Shown: positions 11,770 through 22,821 of the stretch, in pieces
How the letters are laid out: every line of letters begins with the position of its first letter
How positions within the stretch are numbered: the stretch's first letter is position 1
DNA from: Perkinsus olseni
Taxonomy: Eukaryota; Perkinsozoa; Perkinsida
Length of the DNA stretch: 64,000 bases
NCBI GenBank assembly: GCA_013115125.1
Contig: JABANN010000062.1
Coordinates: forward strand, 1 to 64,000
Direction of reading: 5' to 3'
Position numbers and translations under genes: made by a program
The notes under the pieces: generated by a model
Seen by the model: the letters and a program-made list of their open reading frames with translations, nothing else
Databases searched by the model: none
Told to the model about the DNA's origin: nothing

Positions 11770-13299
11770 TTACCAGTATCCGAGGAGCCACCAGTAGCCA
11801 AAGCCAATGGTAACAAGATTAACCAAGTTGATCGCCATCACAATAGCACCGACGACCCACCACTGCTTTGCCGTGACATACCCTAAACCGTAGTAAGCAG
11901 GGTTGGCTGAGCTCGTGTAAGGAGTTAGATGGCCACATACGGTCGACCAAGCTAAAGCCCGGCATACGACCTGAGCACTGACACCAGCCTCCTCAGCAAC
12001 GAGCACAGCGGCTACGAAGAGCGCCGAGACATGCGCTGTGATTGAGGCGAAGCCGTATTGTGTGACGTAGAATACGACACAGACCAAGACCAGGCACGGG
12101 TAGGGCGGGAGTGAGCTGAAGTCTATGCGAGCCGCCAGCCATTCGAAGAAGCCTTTCTTCTTTAGCTCAGTGGCGAACGTCAGTAAAATGGAAAACCACA
12201 AAAATAAATCAAACGCTGCAGTGTTGCAGATGATATGGTCCTTCAGAGAAAGTACGCCGAGAAGCAAAAGCACAGCAACGCCCATCGCTGCTACTCCGGT
12301 CATTGAGAAGGGGAAGACACTGGGCATAGTCGAAGACAAAATCCATAACCCTAGTACGCCTAAGAAGCATATAAGCATAGTCCACTCGCGAACCGACAAA
12401 GGCCCCATCGCCTCGAGGCGCGACTGAGCGACCCCCGGGGCCTCCGGTGTTCTACGTATTTCCGGCTTGACGAGCACAAGCATAACCAAAGGTATGAGCA
12501 AAAGGGACACCAAGGCCACTGGTGCTTGCGAGTAGGCCCAGCTGATCCAGGTCAGTTCAACACCGACTTCCTTCATAAATTGAAGCATCAGTGCGTTCCA
12601 TGCCCCACCCGTGAGCCAGCATGCAGCCACCGTAGCATTGGCGGTAATCTCAACCAAGACGATATAGCTGCCGATTCGCTGGGCAGTGTCAAGGTCAGGA
12701 TCTGACTGGAAGGCTTCTTTCATCAACGGCAGTAGGATAGGCATCATAACACCAACTCCTCTGGCCGAATTAGCGGGGATGGCTAAAGCGAGAACGAGCT
12801 CACAGAAGCAAATGCCGTAGCCAAGGCCAATAGTCGTGGAACCGGCATATTTCAGTATGATAAAACACATACGTTTCCCCAGCCCCGTAACCACAAAACC
12901 CGAGGCGAAGAAAGATGCGTACATGATTAACCACACGGAAGGGGACGAGAATCCAGAGAGCATCTCGGAGGTCGTGAGGACTCCTGTGGCTGATACCACT
13001 CCAATGCTGATAAGGCACACCGCCGATAACGGCAAAGGCTCCAGGATAGCCCCGACGATCGTACACATGAATAGCACAAAGAGTTGCCACACATCGGAGG
13101 CCAAGCCTGATGGGGCTAGCCACCAAAGGGCTAGTGCCAGCATCACGATGGCTAGAACGACTGGTATGTTGGCGCCTGGCCACACTGTGGCGTGCCAGTG
13201 GTGCAACCGGGCGAGGAAGGTTTTAGAGTTGCTGGCTTCTTTCATCAAGGCGACTGGTGGAGCTCGTTCAGCTCTGTGAGGTTTCAAAAGGCCTACCAT
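11770..13299 (-). CDS. DASS/SLC13-type dicarboxylate transporter, copy B
   Basis: Single-exon, 509 aa, with a shorter N-terminal tail than copy A. Same architecture: WPGANIPVVLAIVMLALALW, FSSPSVWLIMYASFFASGF, GLGKRMCFIILKYAGSTTIG, CWLTGGAWNALM, LTPYTSSANPAYYGLGYV and terminal FGYWWLLGYW. It stands out because the first site reads PANSARGVG instead of PS(S/C)TAR, so the usual serine and threonine positions are shifted or replaced. This could change ion coupling or substrate preference. Its start (13299) is separated from the MYND gene stop by about 290 bp. Confidence 0.85.
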   Translation of the reverse strand: MVGLLKPHRAERAPPVALMKEASNSKTFLARLHHWHATVWPGANIPVVLAIVMLALALWWLAPSGLASDVWQLFVLFMCTIVGAILEPLPLSAVCLISIGVVSATGVLTTSEMLSGFSSPSVWLIMYASFFASGFVVTGLGKRMCFIILKYAGSTTIGLGYGICFCELVLALAIPANSARGVGVMMPILLPLMKEAFQSDPDLDTAQRIGSYIVLVEITANATVAACWLTGGAWNALMLQFMKEVGVELTWISWAYSQAPVALVSLLLIPLVMLVLVKPEIRRTPEAPGVAQSRLEAMGPLSVREWTMLICFLGVLGLWILSSTMPSVFPFSMTGVAAMGVAVLLLLGVLSLKDHIICNTAAFDLFLWFSILLTFATELKKKGFFEWLAARIDFSSLPPYPCLVLVCVVFYVTQYGFASITAHVSALFVAAVLVAEEAGVSAQVVCRALAWSTVCGHLTPYTSSANPAYYGLGYVTAKQWWVVGAIVMAINLVNLVTIGFGYWWLLGYW

Positions 13300-13592
13300 G
13301 AGTCACGGAGTGAAAAAATACGCTGCCGCTGACGCCAATTTGCGTAGAGAAATTAGCGCTCGCCCGGTTCTTAACGCGCCACGTCGCACCATCCGTCCTC
13401 GTCGAGGATGTGACAGTCAGCCCTGGACGCAAAAATCGGCGTCAGAATTATGCTTATTATCCCCCTTCCGCGAATGCTGTAGCAACCAAACACGGGGAAG
13501 TAAGAACAGTAATATCATTAAGGATTCGAGTGATGAGAAAAAATACTAACCCTGTGACATCGTAATCGTAGTGACACATGAAACAAGTCTTC

Positions 13593-16500
13593 TCAAGCGC
13601 AAGTCTTCTTGTGAACCTTCCAGTCCTGTCGCTGACACTTGACGTAGCAGTAATAAACATTCTTGCATCTAGAGCACAGCAAGGTGCCCGCCCCGCCGCA
13701 AGTTTGACAGCGACGCTTGTCCCTCGCAGGACCACCAGCACTTGTGGTAGCAGAAGGAACATTTCTCACGAGCGCTGGATTCTGAGGGCTACTTCACGGA
13801 GATATGTGGCTCAGCTTCGTCAAGGGTGAGTAGAGCGGGAACAACACTATAGGACTGAAATAGGACATACCTCGAGGGGACGTCGGCAGCCGGCTGCCAC
13901 CGAGCCAGGTTAACCAGAACTTCTGAGCCCTCTTGCAGTTCCGGCCATGATGTTCATCAGAGCCACAGACGCACTTGGGTGTACCAGAAAGTCCCCGAGT
14001 GACCCTGGCTAGTTCTGCCGCCGCCGGTAGGTACTGATCTCTCCACAGAGAAGCTTCACCGGAGCTCGGATCCAAAGATTCCGGCCGGATCTGCAGCGGG
14101 AGCGAGCCGAAGATTTCTGTGTTGGCTTTCTTCATAACCTCTTCCGTCAGGACACAAGCAGCGCCGTTGACGAGTAGCCCGTACGTCCAATCATAACGGA
14201 CCTCAGCCGATAGGAGAACCAGCACATCCGCTGACCCATCCTTGGCACGTAAGAGCACAGGGCCTCGACCGCCCCAGTACTTACCATGCACTCTGTCTCC
14301 CAGTACACGAGAATGACCATACTGAGCATTCAAGGTGTCCCGCAACTTGTACATTCCACATGCCTGACTAGCTCGAATCGGCAGGGGAATCGACCGGCTG
14401 TAGAGATCGAGGTTGAGCCAGCCGCCGGGCGACGACAAAGACCCCAACACTTCATCTGAAGCTCGCGGAAGAGGTCCTAAGTGACCGTCGGGAGACCCAT
14501 CAAGGATAGCCCGGGGGAGAGGCGTGTCCCTGCTCAATGGAGAGCACTGAGCTACCGGGATGGAAACGTCGAGGGTTCCACTCGTGCGACCGACCTTGAC
14601 GACAATGTCATCCAGAGAGACTGCAACTGGTAGGAACAGCGTGGCCACCTTAACGGCGTTGGCGGTAATGACGACCGCCCATGGCTGGTCCGGCAGCAGC
14701 TTCACATCAACCTTCTCGCGACGTTCCAAGGCGGCTCTCCTTTTCTCATCATTCACCTTCATGACGAAGTGCACAGTACCATTGCGTAGGCGCTCACGAG
14801 TGGGAAAGGTCAACCCCTCTTCGGATTCACTAGGGGCCTCCTGTTTTACAGGAGACCTGCCGTTAGCTCTCGAAGCACCATCAGGGACGGTTGTGATAGT
14901 AGCAGGGACCTCAATCAAGTCGCCAGCGCTATTACGCATGGACTTTAATGGAAGCAGCCTTACTAAAGCCGTTCCTATTTTCAGATCGTCCGGGACTAGA
15001 AGTCTGAACCCGTCCTTACTGACGCTGCAAACTGGAAAATTGACCACCTTGTCCGTGGTCGAATGGAGAACAGCCTCAGGGATCCTCACGTCCGGAAGCA
15101 TAGAGCTCTTCAAGTCAGTATTACGTTCCGATGGGCACTTACTGTCGGATACCAGGTGTACTTCCCGAAAGAATACTGAGTGGACGATAGACCGTGAAGG
15201 GGTAGCAGAGACTTCACCGCCGGCGTCAACAACCGGGCGTTCCCAGCTTGTGCGACCTCGGCAAGTAGACCGCACAGCTCCCCCACATCAACAAGGGAGC
15301 CCGAGGTGGCGAGCATATCCAAGAAACGCACCCAGGTCGAAATCCCGCAAGGCGAATCACGAATGGAGCGAGAACATCCACCAATGAAGTTCACGATGGC
15401 TGCCTTCAACTCTATGGACTGGCCGATGCTTATCTTCTCGAAGGTCGACTGGCACCGTCGCCATCGGACTGGTGTAGCGCCAAACATGCCAGGACTGAGT
15501 ATGGCAGCAGAGATGCTAACCGTTGACTGCGGGTATGCCGTCCACAGCCTGCTGAGATCACTCCTCGCAGCACTGTCGCAGGAGTTCTCCGCGTGCATGA
15601 AGTCCACCTGGAGTCCACAGGCGAGAGGGATCAACCACAGCGGCACCTCGCATAAGTGTCGCCGAAACAAGTCCTCATAACTATCTCCTTTCGGACTCAT
15701 CAAGTCTGTCGCCAACGTCGCTCGGCCGTTGTCACTCCGGTCAGCCAGAAGAGGACCGGCGGCAACCAACAGAGGCAAAAACATCGAATAGTCGGCAAGG
15801 TTCGAAGTGTCAATGATGTCAAATTTATGAGGGGCTTTAGCCCTTCCCAGATCCCTCGCTAGCTCTTCCACTTTTGGAACCTCACTCGGTAGCCAAGCCC
15901 GTGGCTGAGCAAGGAGTGCATCACAAAGGGCGAAAGCATCTCCGCAATTGAGCACAATTCGATGATCGACAACGCCATTCAAGGCAGCCACTAGAGCCGC
16001 AGACCGTTGACCAAAGAGCTCGAAGGCCCACTGCAAAGGAGTCGCGCCCTTTCCTTCGGGAGCCCTTATATACCGAGCCTTCGAGAAATGTGTTTCCTGC
16101 ATAAACTTCCTCAAGTTCCCGGGAATGCACATGTAGGGATTCATGTACACCTGGACACGCCAAACCTTAGCAATGGTCTCGGTCGTAGCACTTGTCGAGA
16201 GCGCGGTCTCGATAGCACGACGGAACTGGCAGGTATCCGCGAAGAAGGTGGGGTTGACGACAGTCCGACAAGCCCCTTTAGCCGGGGACAACGCGGAATC
16301 CCCATCGCTTGATGAGACCGAGGAAACACCAGCATAGCCAACTTCCCGATAGGAATGGACGTAGTTTTCGAAGGTCTTATCACCGTTGAATTGTGCAGCA
16401 GCAATCATGTCAGGCCACATGACGAGCATCTCGCCTTCTGTCGAGCCTCGCAAAAACCCACCGGTCTTCTTGAACCACGAAAGACGCACATTTTGATCCT

Positions 16501-17065
16501 TGCGTGCTACGTCATCACCGACACAATCGTCTTTCACTAGGGCACTCCACCACTCAAGAATGTCAACGACGGCTTGCCGGTCACCAGTGAGGGAGAGAGA
16601 TCTCCCGCTGCTCCGCTCGGACTTGAGGTGCTCAAGGATCCTAGCTACCGCCTTGGATAGGAGGGTCGAACACTGAGGCGTGATAAAGACAGAGTAAACC
16701 ACCTCCCAGGCCACGGTCACCGTCTTGGTGGAGAGCTCGGCACCAGCAGAGCTCAACAGTTCTAAGTAGACCAACGATCAAGCGATGACCGCAGGTTCCA
16801 CATCACAGCAGACTGCGTGGATAGGCGTATCCTGCCATGCTGCATCGGAGCCACAGGTCTTCGAAACCTGGTTAAGATACAGGGTGTGGGCCACTGACGA
16901 CAGATCACTGCAGCCCAGTAGCAATGCACGGGTAGGCAGAGACTTGCCAGCACCACGGGAACTCGCACAGAGGTCTCTGAGTGGGGTGTTGGCGAAGGGG
17001 TAGTAGTAGGTCCAGTTGCTGACAGTCGGGTCCAGCGGTGGGCAGCTGAGGGCGGTGGGGGCCAT
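13593..17065 (-). CDS. MYND zinc-finger / DUF4470 protein with in-frame TGA
   Basis: N-terminal DUF4470-type region: YYYPFANTPLRDLC, RALLLGCSDLSSVAHTLY and IHAVCCDVEPAVIA, matching the family pattern of a YPFGNTPA-like start, LLLGCGD and CCDIEPAV(L/I)ARN. The next codon is TGA (16778-16780), where relatives have arginine; the same frame then continues open for over 550 codons with KFDIIDTSNLADY, another family hallmark. A donor GTAAGT near 15144 and an intron of roughly 35 bp link to a second large exon (to 13874). A further intron of about 105 bp leads to a terminal exon with a complete MYND finger: CQTC...CSRC...YYCYVKCQRQDW..H...C, stop at 13593. Proteins of this type are uncharacterised in function. 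TGA is used as a true stop elsewhere in the window, so the internal TGA is a likely nonsense mutation, sequence error or readthrough. Confidence 0.75.
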
Positions 17066-18190
17066 CGTGGCGAGGGAAAACTAAAGAGAATGGCGCCTCT
17101 AGTGAAAAAGCGATGGAACAAGGCGAGTAACTTGAGACGTTCTGGTCGGCCGTTATTATTGATAGGAAATGGACTGATGAAGTACATAGCCGTCATACGA
17201 ATGGTTCACATCATCTTCAACTGCGTGTCATTTCAGTAATTCAGGAGTCAAAATAACCAAAGCGACTTTCTTTGTGGGTGTTAGTGATTGACCAAGAGGA
17301 CGAACAACCAGGAACGCGATGCTACCAACGCGAGTCTAGCGGGACGCTAGCCAACCACAGCAGTGAAGGACGCAGATGGACTGAGAGCCTCAAGTCAGTG
17401 AGGCTCCTCAACGCCGCATGACAGTTTGCAAACTGGTCTGGTAGCGTGACATAGTACACAACCGGGACTGGCCGATTAGATTGCTCCGAGCAGAAGGCGA
17501 AGATCGCAACCCGAGGATTCCCTATAAATTCCTCGTACAAGTTGCTCAAGTTTGGAGTTCTCGCGTGCCCTCCGATGAGTCAGAAGCAGCCACGATACGA
17601 TCTCTTAACACGGTTCAACTGCTTTTACTGATGCGCCGGTACCGCTCAAGTTCAAATCCGGCCGCCAAAATCAACGGTCACCTGAGTGGGATCCACTAAC
17701 CCCCTCAGACGAGCGACGTACTAGGCTAGTAAACTCTGGCTCCACTCCTAAGCTTTGCCCCTCCCCCTACGTCCCAGAACTCTCCCAATTAACACAACCC
17801 CCTGATGCACTAAATTAGAAACTGTCTTTTCAGACTATGTGAAAGGCAGAAACGAACACGTAGCCGCACTTCTAGCGACTACTGATAATTCACATCGACG
17901 TTAAGAAGATCTCGGTCTTTGAATAGAGTAGTTGCGCATGAGCGACAACAAGACCGGTCTATCGTACGTAAACAGATAGCATGCGCCTCGAGCCAGTGAA
18001 ACCACCGGCTGAGGACTTATAACAACAGCGAATAACAAGTACAAGCGTAGATAGCCAAGCTGTGACAGACAGGCTTTTACAGCCAAGCATCCTTCAGTTG
18101 GTTATGGGATAGCGCCAAATAAATATCACATCTTGATAATACTCTACCTAATTTCTCACTAGACTGATGATAGCCAACATATGCTGTTGC
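17066..18190. other. Intergenic, no gene recognised
   Basis: About 1.1 kb between the putative MYND gene start and DASS copy C. Only short ORFs without recognisable motifs. A possible extra 5' exon of the MYND gene near 17066-17196 could not be confirmed. Confidence 0.45.
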
Positions 18191-19756
18191 TTACCAGAAG
18201 CCAAGCAACCACCAATAACCCCAGCACACCGTGTTCATGACAACTATGTTCACAACCATCACGATGACACCTTGGAACCACCAGAGCTTCAATGGGACGT
18301 ACCCGAGGTTGAAGAAAGGCGGATTGGTGGAGCTCGTGTAGTGAGTTAGATGTCCAGATAGAGTAGTATAAGCAAGGGCTCTGCATCCAAGCTCCATAGG
18401 AACACCAGCTGCCTGCATGATCTGCAGGAAGACTGGGAACATAGCGGACACATGGGCAGTGATACTTGCGAAAAGATACTGCGACACGTAGAAGATAGCC
18501 GTGCAAATCCATACGCTTCCGTAAGCCGCCACACTCGACAAATCGATTTTCTCGGCAAACCACTCAAAGAAGCCGGTCTCCTTCAGCTCGGTGGCCAACA
18601 TCAGCAAGACGCCGAACCAAAGGAACAAATCCCAAGCTCCGCTGTTGTTCACAATATCCCTCTTCACATCGAGAATACCAGTCATGAGCAGCACACTAAG
18701 GCCTAGCATAGCCACACCAGTAGTCGTATAGGGCACACTATCAACCGAGGAAGATACGATCCAGAGGATGATGATCAGAGCGAAAACACCAAGCATGACG
18801 ATCTCAAAGGCACTAATGCGTCCCATCTCGTTCAACTTCTCGTTGGCCAACTTCTTAGCCTGGGGAGTTTTCTTGATCTGGGGAGGGAAGAGGAAGTACA
18901 GGATGATAGGAGCATAGATCAACGGCAAAACACCAACCGGCGCCATACTGTAGGCCCACTGACCCCAATTGATCTTCACGCCAACTGCTTCCATGAAGTT
19001 GGCCATCATAGCATTCCAGGCACCACCCGTCAACCAGCACACAGAGGAGGTGGTATTGGCAACGATCTCGACCATAATCATGTACATGCCAATAGACTTC
19101 TCTGTACCCAACGCGGGATCGGATTGGAAACCTTCCTTGAGCAGAGGCTCCAAGATCGGCAGTAGGATACCCGCACCTCTTGCAGTGGACGAGGGAATTG
19201 CCATAGCCAAGATGAACTCGCAAATACAGAAAGCATAAGCGAGTCCAAGAGTGGTCGAGCCGATGTACTTTAGAATAATGAAACATAACCGCTTGCCCAA
19301 ACCGGTGGTGACGAAACCGCTTGCAATGAAGCATGCGAAGACAATCAACCATACGGTATCGTTACCGAATCCGGACAGAATCTGCGCAGTTGTCAGAATA
19401 TTAGTTAATGTACAGAAACCCAACGCGACCAGGCAAATACCGGACATCGGGATGGGCTCTGTAACAGCACCAATGATAGTGACCAAGAACGTGACGAAGA
19501 CTTGCCATGTATGGGGACTCAGATCACTTGGATTAGCCCACCATAGGGCCAAGATGAGGATAATCAACATCAGCAATATGGGGAGGTTGATACCGGGCCA
19601 CTTGTTCTTGTGCCAATCAAGGAACTTCCTGACAACGCTTCCACCAGGGACCTTGTCCCATTTTGAAGGAACCACCTTCTCCTCAACAGCAGGCGATTTA
19701 CTCTCAGTCAAAGGAAGCACTGGTTGATCGGCCACCGGCGCAGACTCAGCGGACAT
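18191..19756 (-). CDS. DASS/SLC13-type dicarboxylate transporter, copy C
   Basis: Single-exon, 521 aa. It belongs to the second subgroup (with D, E and H): FGNDTVWLIVFACFIASGF, GLGKRLCFIILKYIGSTTLG, site 1 PSSTARGAGILLPI, CWLTGGAWNAMMANFMEAVG, LTHYTSSTNPPFFNLGYV and the end CWGYWWLLGFW. The S-S-T form of site 1 resembles the S-T-T of plant DiT proteins. Its nearest relative in the array is copy D: 212 consecutive bases (19173-19384), covering several membrane segments and site 1, are identical to 22232-22443, whereas flanking sequence differs at many silent sites. Confidence 0.88.
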   Translation of the reverse strand: MSAESAPVADQPVLPLTESKSPAVEEKVVPSKWDKVPGGSVVRKFLDWHKNKWPGINLPILLMLIILILALWWANPSDLSPHTWQVFVTFLVTIIGAVTEPIPMSGICLVALGFCTLTNILTTAQILSGFGNDTVWLIVFACFIASGFVTTGLGKRLCFIILKYIGSTTLGLAYAFCICEFILAMAIPSSTARGAGILLPILEPLLKEGFQSDPALGTEKSIGMYMIMVEIVANTTSSVCWLTGGAWNAMMANFMEAVGVKINWGQWAYSMAPVGVLPLIYAPIILYFLFPPQIKKTPQAKKLANEKLNEMGRISAFEIVMLGVFALIIILWIVSSSVDSVPYTTTGVAMLGLSVLLMTGILDVKRDIVNNSGAWDLFLWFGVLLMLATELKETGFFEWFAEKIDLSSVAAYGSVWICTAIFYVSQYLFASITAHVSAMFPVFLQIMQAAGVPMELGCRALAYTTLSGHLTHYTSSTNPPFFNLGYVPLKLWWFQGVIVMVVNIVVMNTVCWGYWWLLGFW

Positions 19757-21249
19757 CTTTGCGATGGGGCTTTAACAAATAAAATCTGAAATAATAAAAT
19801 ACGATGGATCACGAAAGTGAGCACTAGGCCGCTCCACACACAAACAAGAGACCTACATTATCGCATACCGAATCCAACTCCTCACACTGAAAGACCAACG
19901 CGATGATAGCCCAAGCGATCCTCATGAATACGCTTCCTGCTCACAACCCGACTCATGTCGTACGACGTTAAAGGAATGCAACCCACCGATCTAGCGAGCA
20001 TCAATATCTTGGCGCTAGTCTAGCGTCGACACAAAGAGACTATCGACCGCTGTCCCCTTCTTCACTGACCAGCGCCTCGGAGATCATTCTTAACGGGAAC
20101 TGTAGTCTATCCACTTCACGGCCTGCAAATTCCCTATGGTGAGGTCAGTGATCGGTTAAAAAATTGTCGTACAGTTGAAACGAACTAGACACACATCACC
20201 GTACTGTAAAACATCAACACTAAACCGTCTCGAGGTGTACTTTGGTTTTGGTAAGATCGATGCCGTCGGTCGTACCACTATGTCACGCTATGACATGCCC
20301 TGATAAAACCACCTCCGCAAGCCACGAGACAGGAAGAACAATTTCGACAAGACGTCAAACTACTATAATTCCGCCGTCACACCCAGAACAACTTCAATTT
20401 GACGGGTAGTACACCAATTTCGCTCGGCTCGAGCGAAAAATCCTATCTTAATCCAATAACGATCATCGATCACGGACCCCATAGCGGCCCGCCCGGCGGT
20501 GTCAACCCTACTAGAACCGAAATAGACCTTCACAGGGGCTAGACAAAACACTACGCACACATTTCATCGTCCCGAACGTCACGCATTCCAAACTCGAATG
20601 GTAACCATGCCCAATCACGCTCCTCTGAGGAGGACAACTGAGCTAATACCGCGCTACGTCTCGAGATTATCCGGGCCGCAGTAAAAAACACCGACAGCCC
20701 CAATATTGATGAACTCAAGCCTTGAGAGATAGAGATCAATCCCCAGAGGAAGATTTATTGCTTTAAACAAACTATCAATGAACCCCAGGTGGTCAGTACA
20801 CCAACTGACCTTGAGAATAGAACACATTGGGACATTCTTCAATGGTCCCATGGGCAATGAGAGCGCCCTATTGTAAGCCCGATTGTACCATGTACTTCGG
20901 GAAATAAGAGTAACAACCTGCTTTCTATCCGAAAGCAGCATAAACGTGATGAAAAGGAATATCGCAGTACCTATATTATAGTAGGAGCAAAGTAACACTA
21001 TCACTACAATATCGTCGTAACCACAGAGCGAACCACGAGGACGGAAGAATGCAATCCTCGATGCTCATAGTTCTAAACATTGTTATCAGTCATGAACTTT
21101 ACCAAAACAAGCATAAACCAACAGGGTCATATACGGCCACATGTGGGCATGCCGAGGAAGTGAGGCTATGAACAGTGTGGATAGTGATATACTGGACAGC
21201 GAGAGAATTCAAAATATTATATTCGAAAACATCGCCGGCTGGACACCCT
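19757..21249. other. Intergenic between DASS copies C and D
   Basis: About 1.5 kb with no recognisable gene, RNA or repeat. ORFs are short (under 120 codons) and lack family motifs. It presumably holds the promoter of C near its right-hand partner's 3' end. Confidence 0.5.
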
Positions 21250-22821
21250 TTACCAGAACCCAAGCAACCACCAATATCCCCAACATACTGTGTTAAGGAC
21301 GATCAAGTTGATGATCATGACGATCAAACCTTGTAGCCACCAACGACCCATGGGTACGTACTTCAAGTTGAAGTAAGGTGGATTGGTAGAACTTGTGTAC
21401 TGGGTAAGATGACCAGATAAAGTAGTGTACGCAAGTGCACGCGCGCCTAGCTGCATTGGTACTCCAGCTCTCTGCATAATCTGCAGGAAGACTGGGAACA
21501 TAGCGGACACATGGGCAGTGATACTTGCAAAGAGGTACTGTGATATATAAAAGATTGCAGTGCAAATCCATACACTGAGATACGCGGGAACACTCGACAA
21601 ATCAATTAGCGTAGCAAACCACTCAAAGAAGCCGGTTTCCTTCAACTCGGTGGCCAACATCAGCAAGACACCGAACCAAAGGAACAAATCCCAGGCCCCC
21701 TTGTTGGCGACAATATCCTTCTTCACATCGAGAATACCGGTCATAAGCAGGACGCTCAAACCGAGAATGGCCACACCAGTAGTGCTATACGGCACGAAGG
21801 CGATAGAAGAAGAGACAATCCACAGGATAATAACCATGAGGAACACCAGAGCCATGACAGCTTCGAAAACTCCGATGCGACCCATCTCGGCCAATTTGTC
21901 ATTGGCCAACTGCTTGGCCTCTGGAGTCTTCTTGATCTCCGGGGGGTATAGGAAGAACAGTACAATGGGACCATAGATCAAAGGGAGAATCCCCGGGGGT
22001 GCCATACTATAAGCCCACTGACCCCAACTGAGATGCACTCCTACATCTGTCATGAAGTTGGCCATCATAGCATTCCAAGCGCCACCCGTTAACCAGCACA
22101 CAGAAGAGGTGGTATTGGCAACAATCTCGACCATAATCATGTACGAGCCGATTCTTCTTTCAGTTCCCAACGCGGGATCGGATTGGAAACCTTCCTTAAG
22201 AAGAGGTTCTATGATAGGTAGAAGGATACCTGCACCTCTTGCAGTGGACGAGGGAATTGCCATAGCCAAGATGAACTCGCAAATACAGAAAGCATAAGCG
22301 AGTCCAAGAGTGGTCGAGCCGATGTACTTTAGAATAATGAAACATAACCGCTTGCCCAAACCGGTGGTGACGAAACCGCTTGCAATGAAGCATGCGAAGA
22401 CAATCAACCATACGGTATCGTTACCGAATCCGGACAGAATCTGATCGGTCGTCAGAATATTGGTTACCGTGCAGAATCCTAGCGACACCAGGCAAATACC
22501 AGACATCGGAAGAGGTTCTGTGACAGCACCAATAATAGTGACCAAGAACGTAACGAACACCTGCCAAGTGTGGATGCCCAAACCGCTGGGTGGTATCCAC
22601 CAGAGAACCAGAACGATAATGACCAAGATAAGAAATGTGGGTATCTTGATACCCGGCCACTTGTTCTTCTCCCAATCATTGAACTTTCTCAGGTAAGTAA
22701 TGCCTGGGATCTTATCGATGGTTCTCTTCCAGAGGGACGGTGGCTTCACCTCCTTAGCGGGACTGTCGGATTCGGATAAAGGCAAAGTCGGCTCTTCAGA
22801 TTTAATGGAAAGGCTCGGCAT
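21250..22821 (-). CDS. DASS/SLC13-type dicarboxylate transporter, copy D
   Basis: Single-exon, 523 aa, very close to copy C over its whole length. Same marks: WPGIKIPTFLILVIIVLVLW, FGNDTVWLIVFACFIASGF, site 1 PSSTARGAGILLPI, CWLTGGAWNAMMANFMTDVG, LTQYTSSTNPPYFNLKYV, terminal CWGYWWLLGFW. A histidine common in this loop (LTHY) is glutamine here, and the following GYV is KYV. The stretch 22232-22443 is base-for-base identical to copy C, which points to recent gene conversion or unequal exchange. Confidence 0.88.
   Translation of the reverse strand: MPSLSIKSEEPTLPLSESDSPAKEVKPPSLWKRTIDKIPGITYLRKFNDWEKNKWPGIKIPTFLILVIIVLVLWWIPPSGLGIHTWQVFVTFLVTIIGAVTEPLPMSGICLVSLGFCTVTNILTTDQILSGFGNDTVWLIVFACFIASGFVTTGLGKRLCFIILKYIGSTTLGLAYAFCICEFILAMAIPSSTARGAGILLPIIEPLLKEGFQSDPALGTERRIGSYMIMVEIVANTTSSVCWLTGGAWNAMMANFMTDVGVHLSWGQWAYSMAPPGILPLIYGPIVLFFLYPPEIKKTPEAKQLANDKLAEMGRIGVFEAVMALVFLMVIILWIVSSSIAFVPYSTTGVAILGLSVLLMTGILDVKKDIVANKGAWDLFLWFGVLLMLATELKETGFFEWFATLIDLSSVPAYLSVWICTAIFYISQYLFASITAHVSAMFPVFLQIMQRAGVPMQLGARALAYTTLSGHLTQYTSSTNPPYFNLKYVPMGRWWLQGLIVMIINLIVLNTVCWGYWWLLGFW

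Noticed and set aside
13457-13762. 101-codon ORF starting MFLLLPQV
   Set aside because: It is an alternative frame over the MYND finger exon; the frame with the full cysteine/histidine pattern is the real one.
16772-16783. UGA reassigned to an amino acid in this genome
   Set aside because: Transaldolase, PP2C, the UBL gene, secreted member S3 and the MYND gene itself all end at TGA in the expected place.
17640-17665. Possible tRNA T-loop (gttcaaatcc)
   Set aside because: Flanking bases do not pair as a T-stem and no D-arm or anticodon arm fits.
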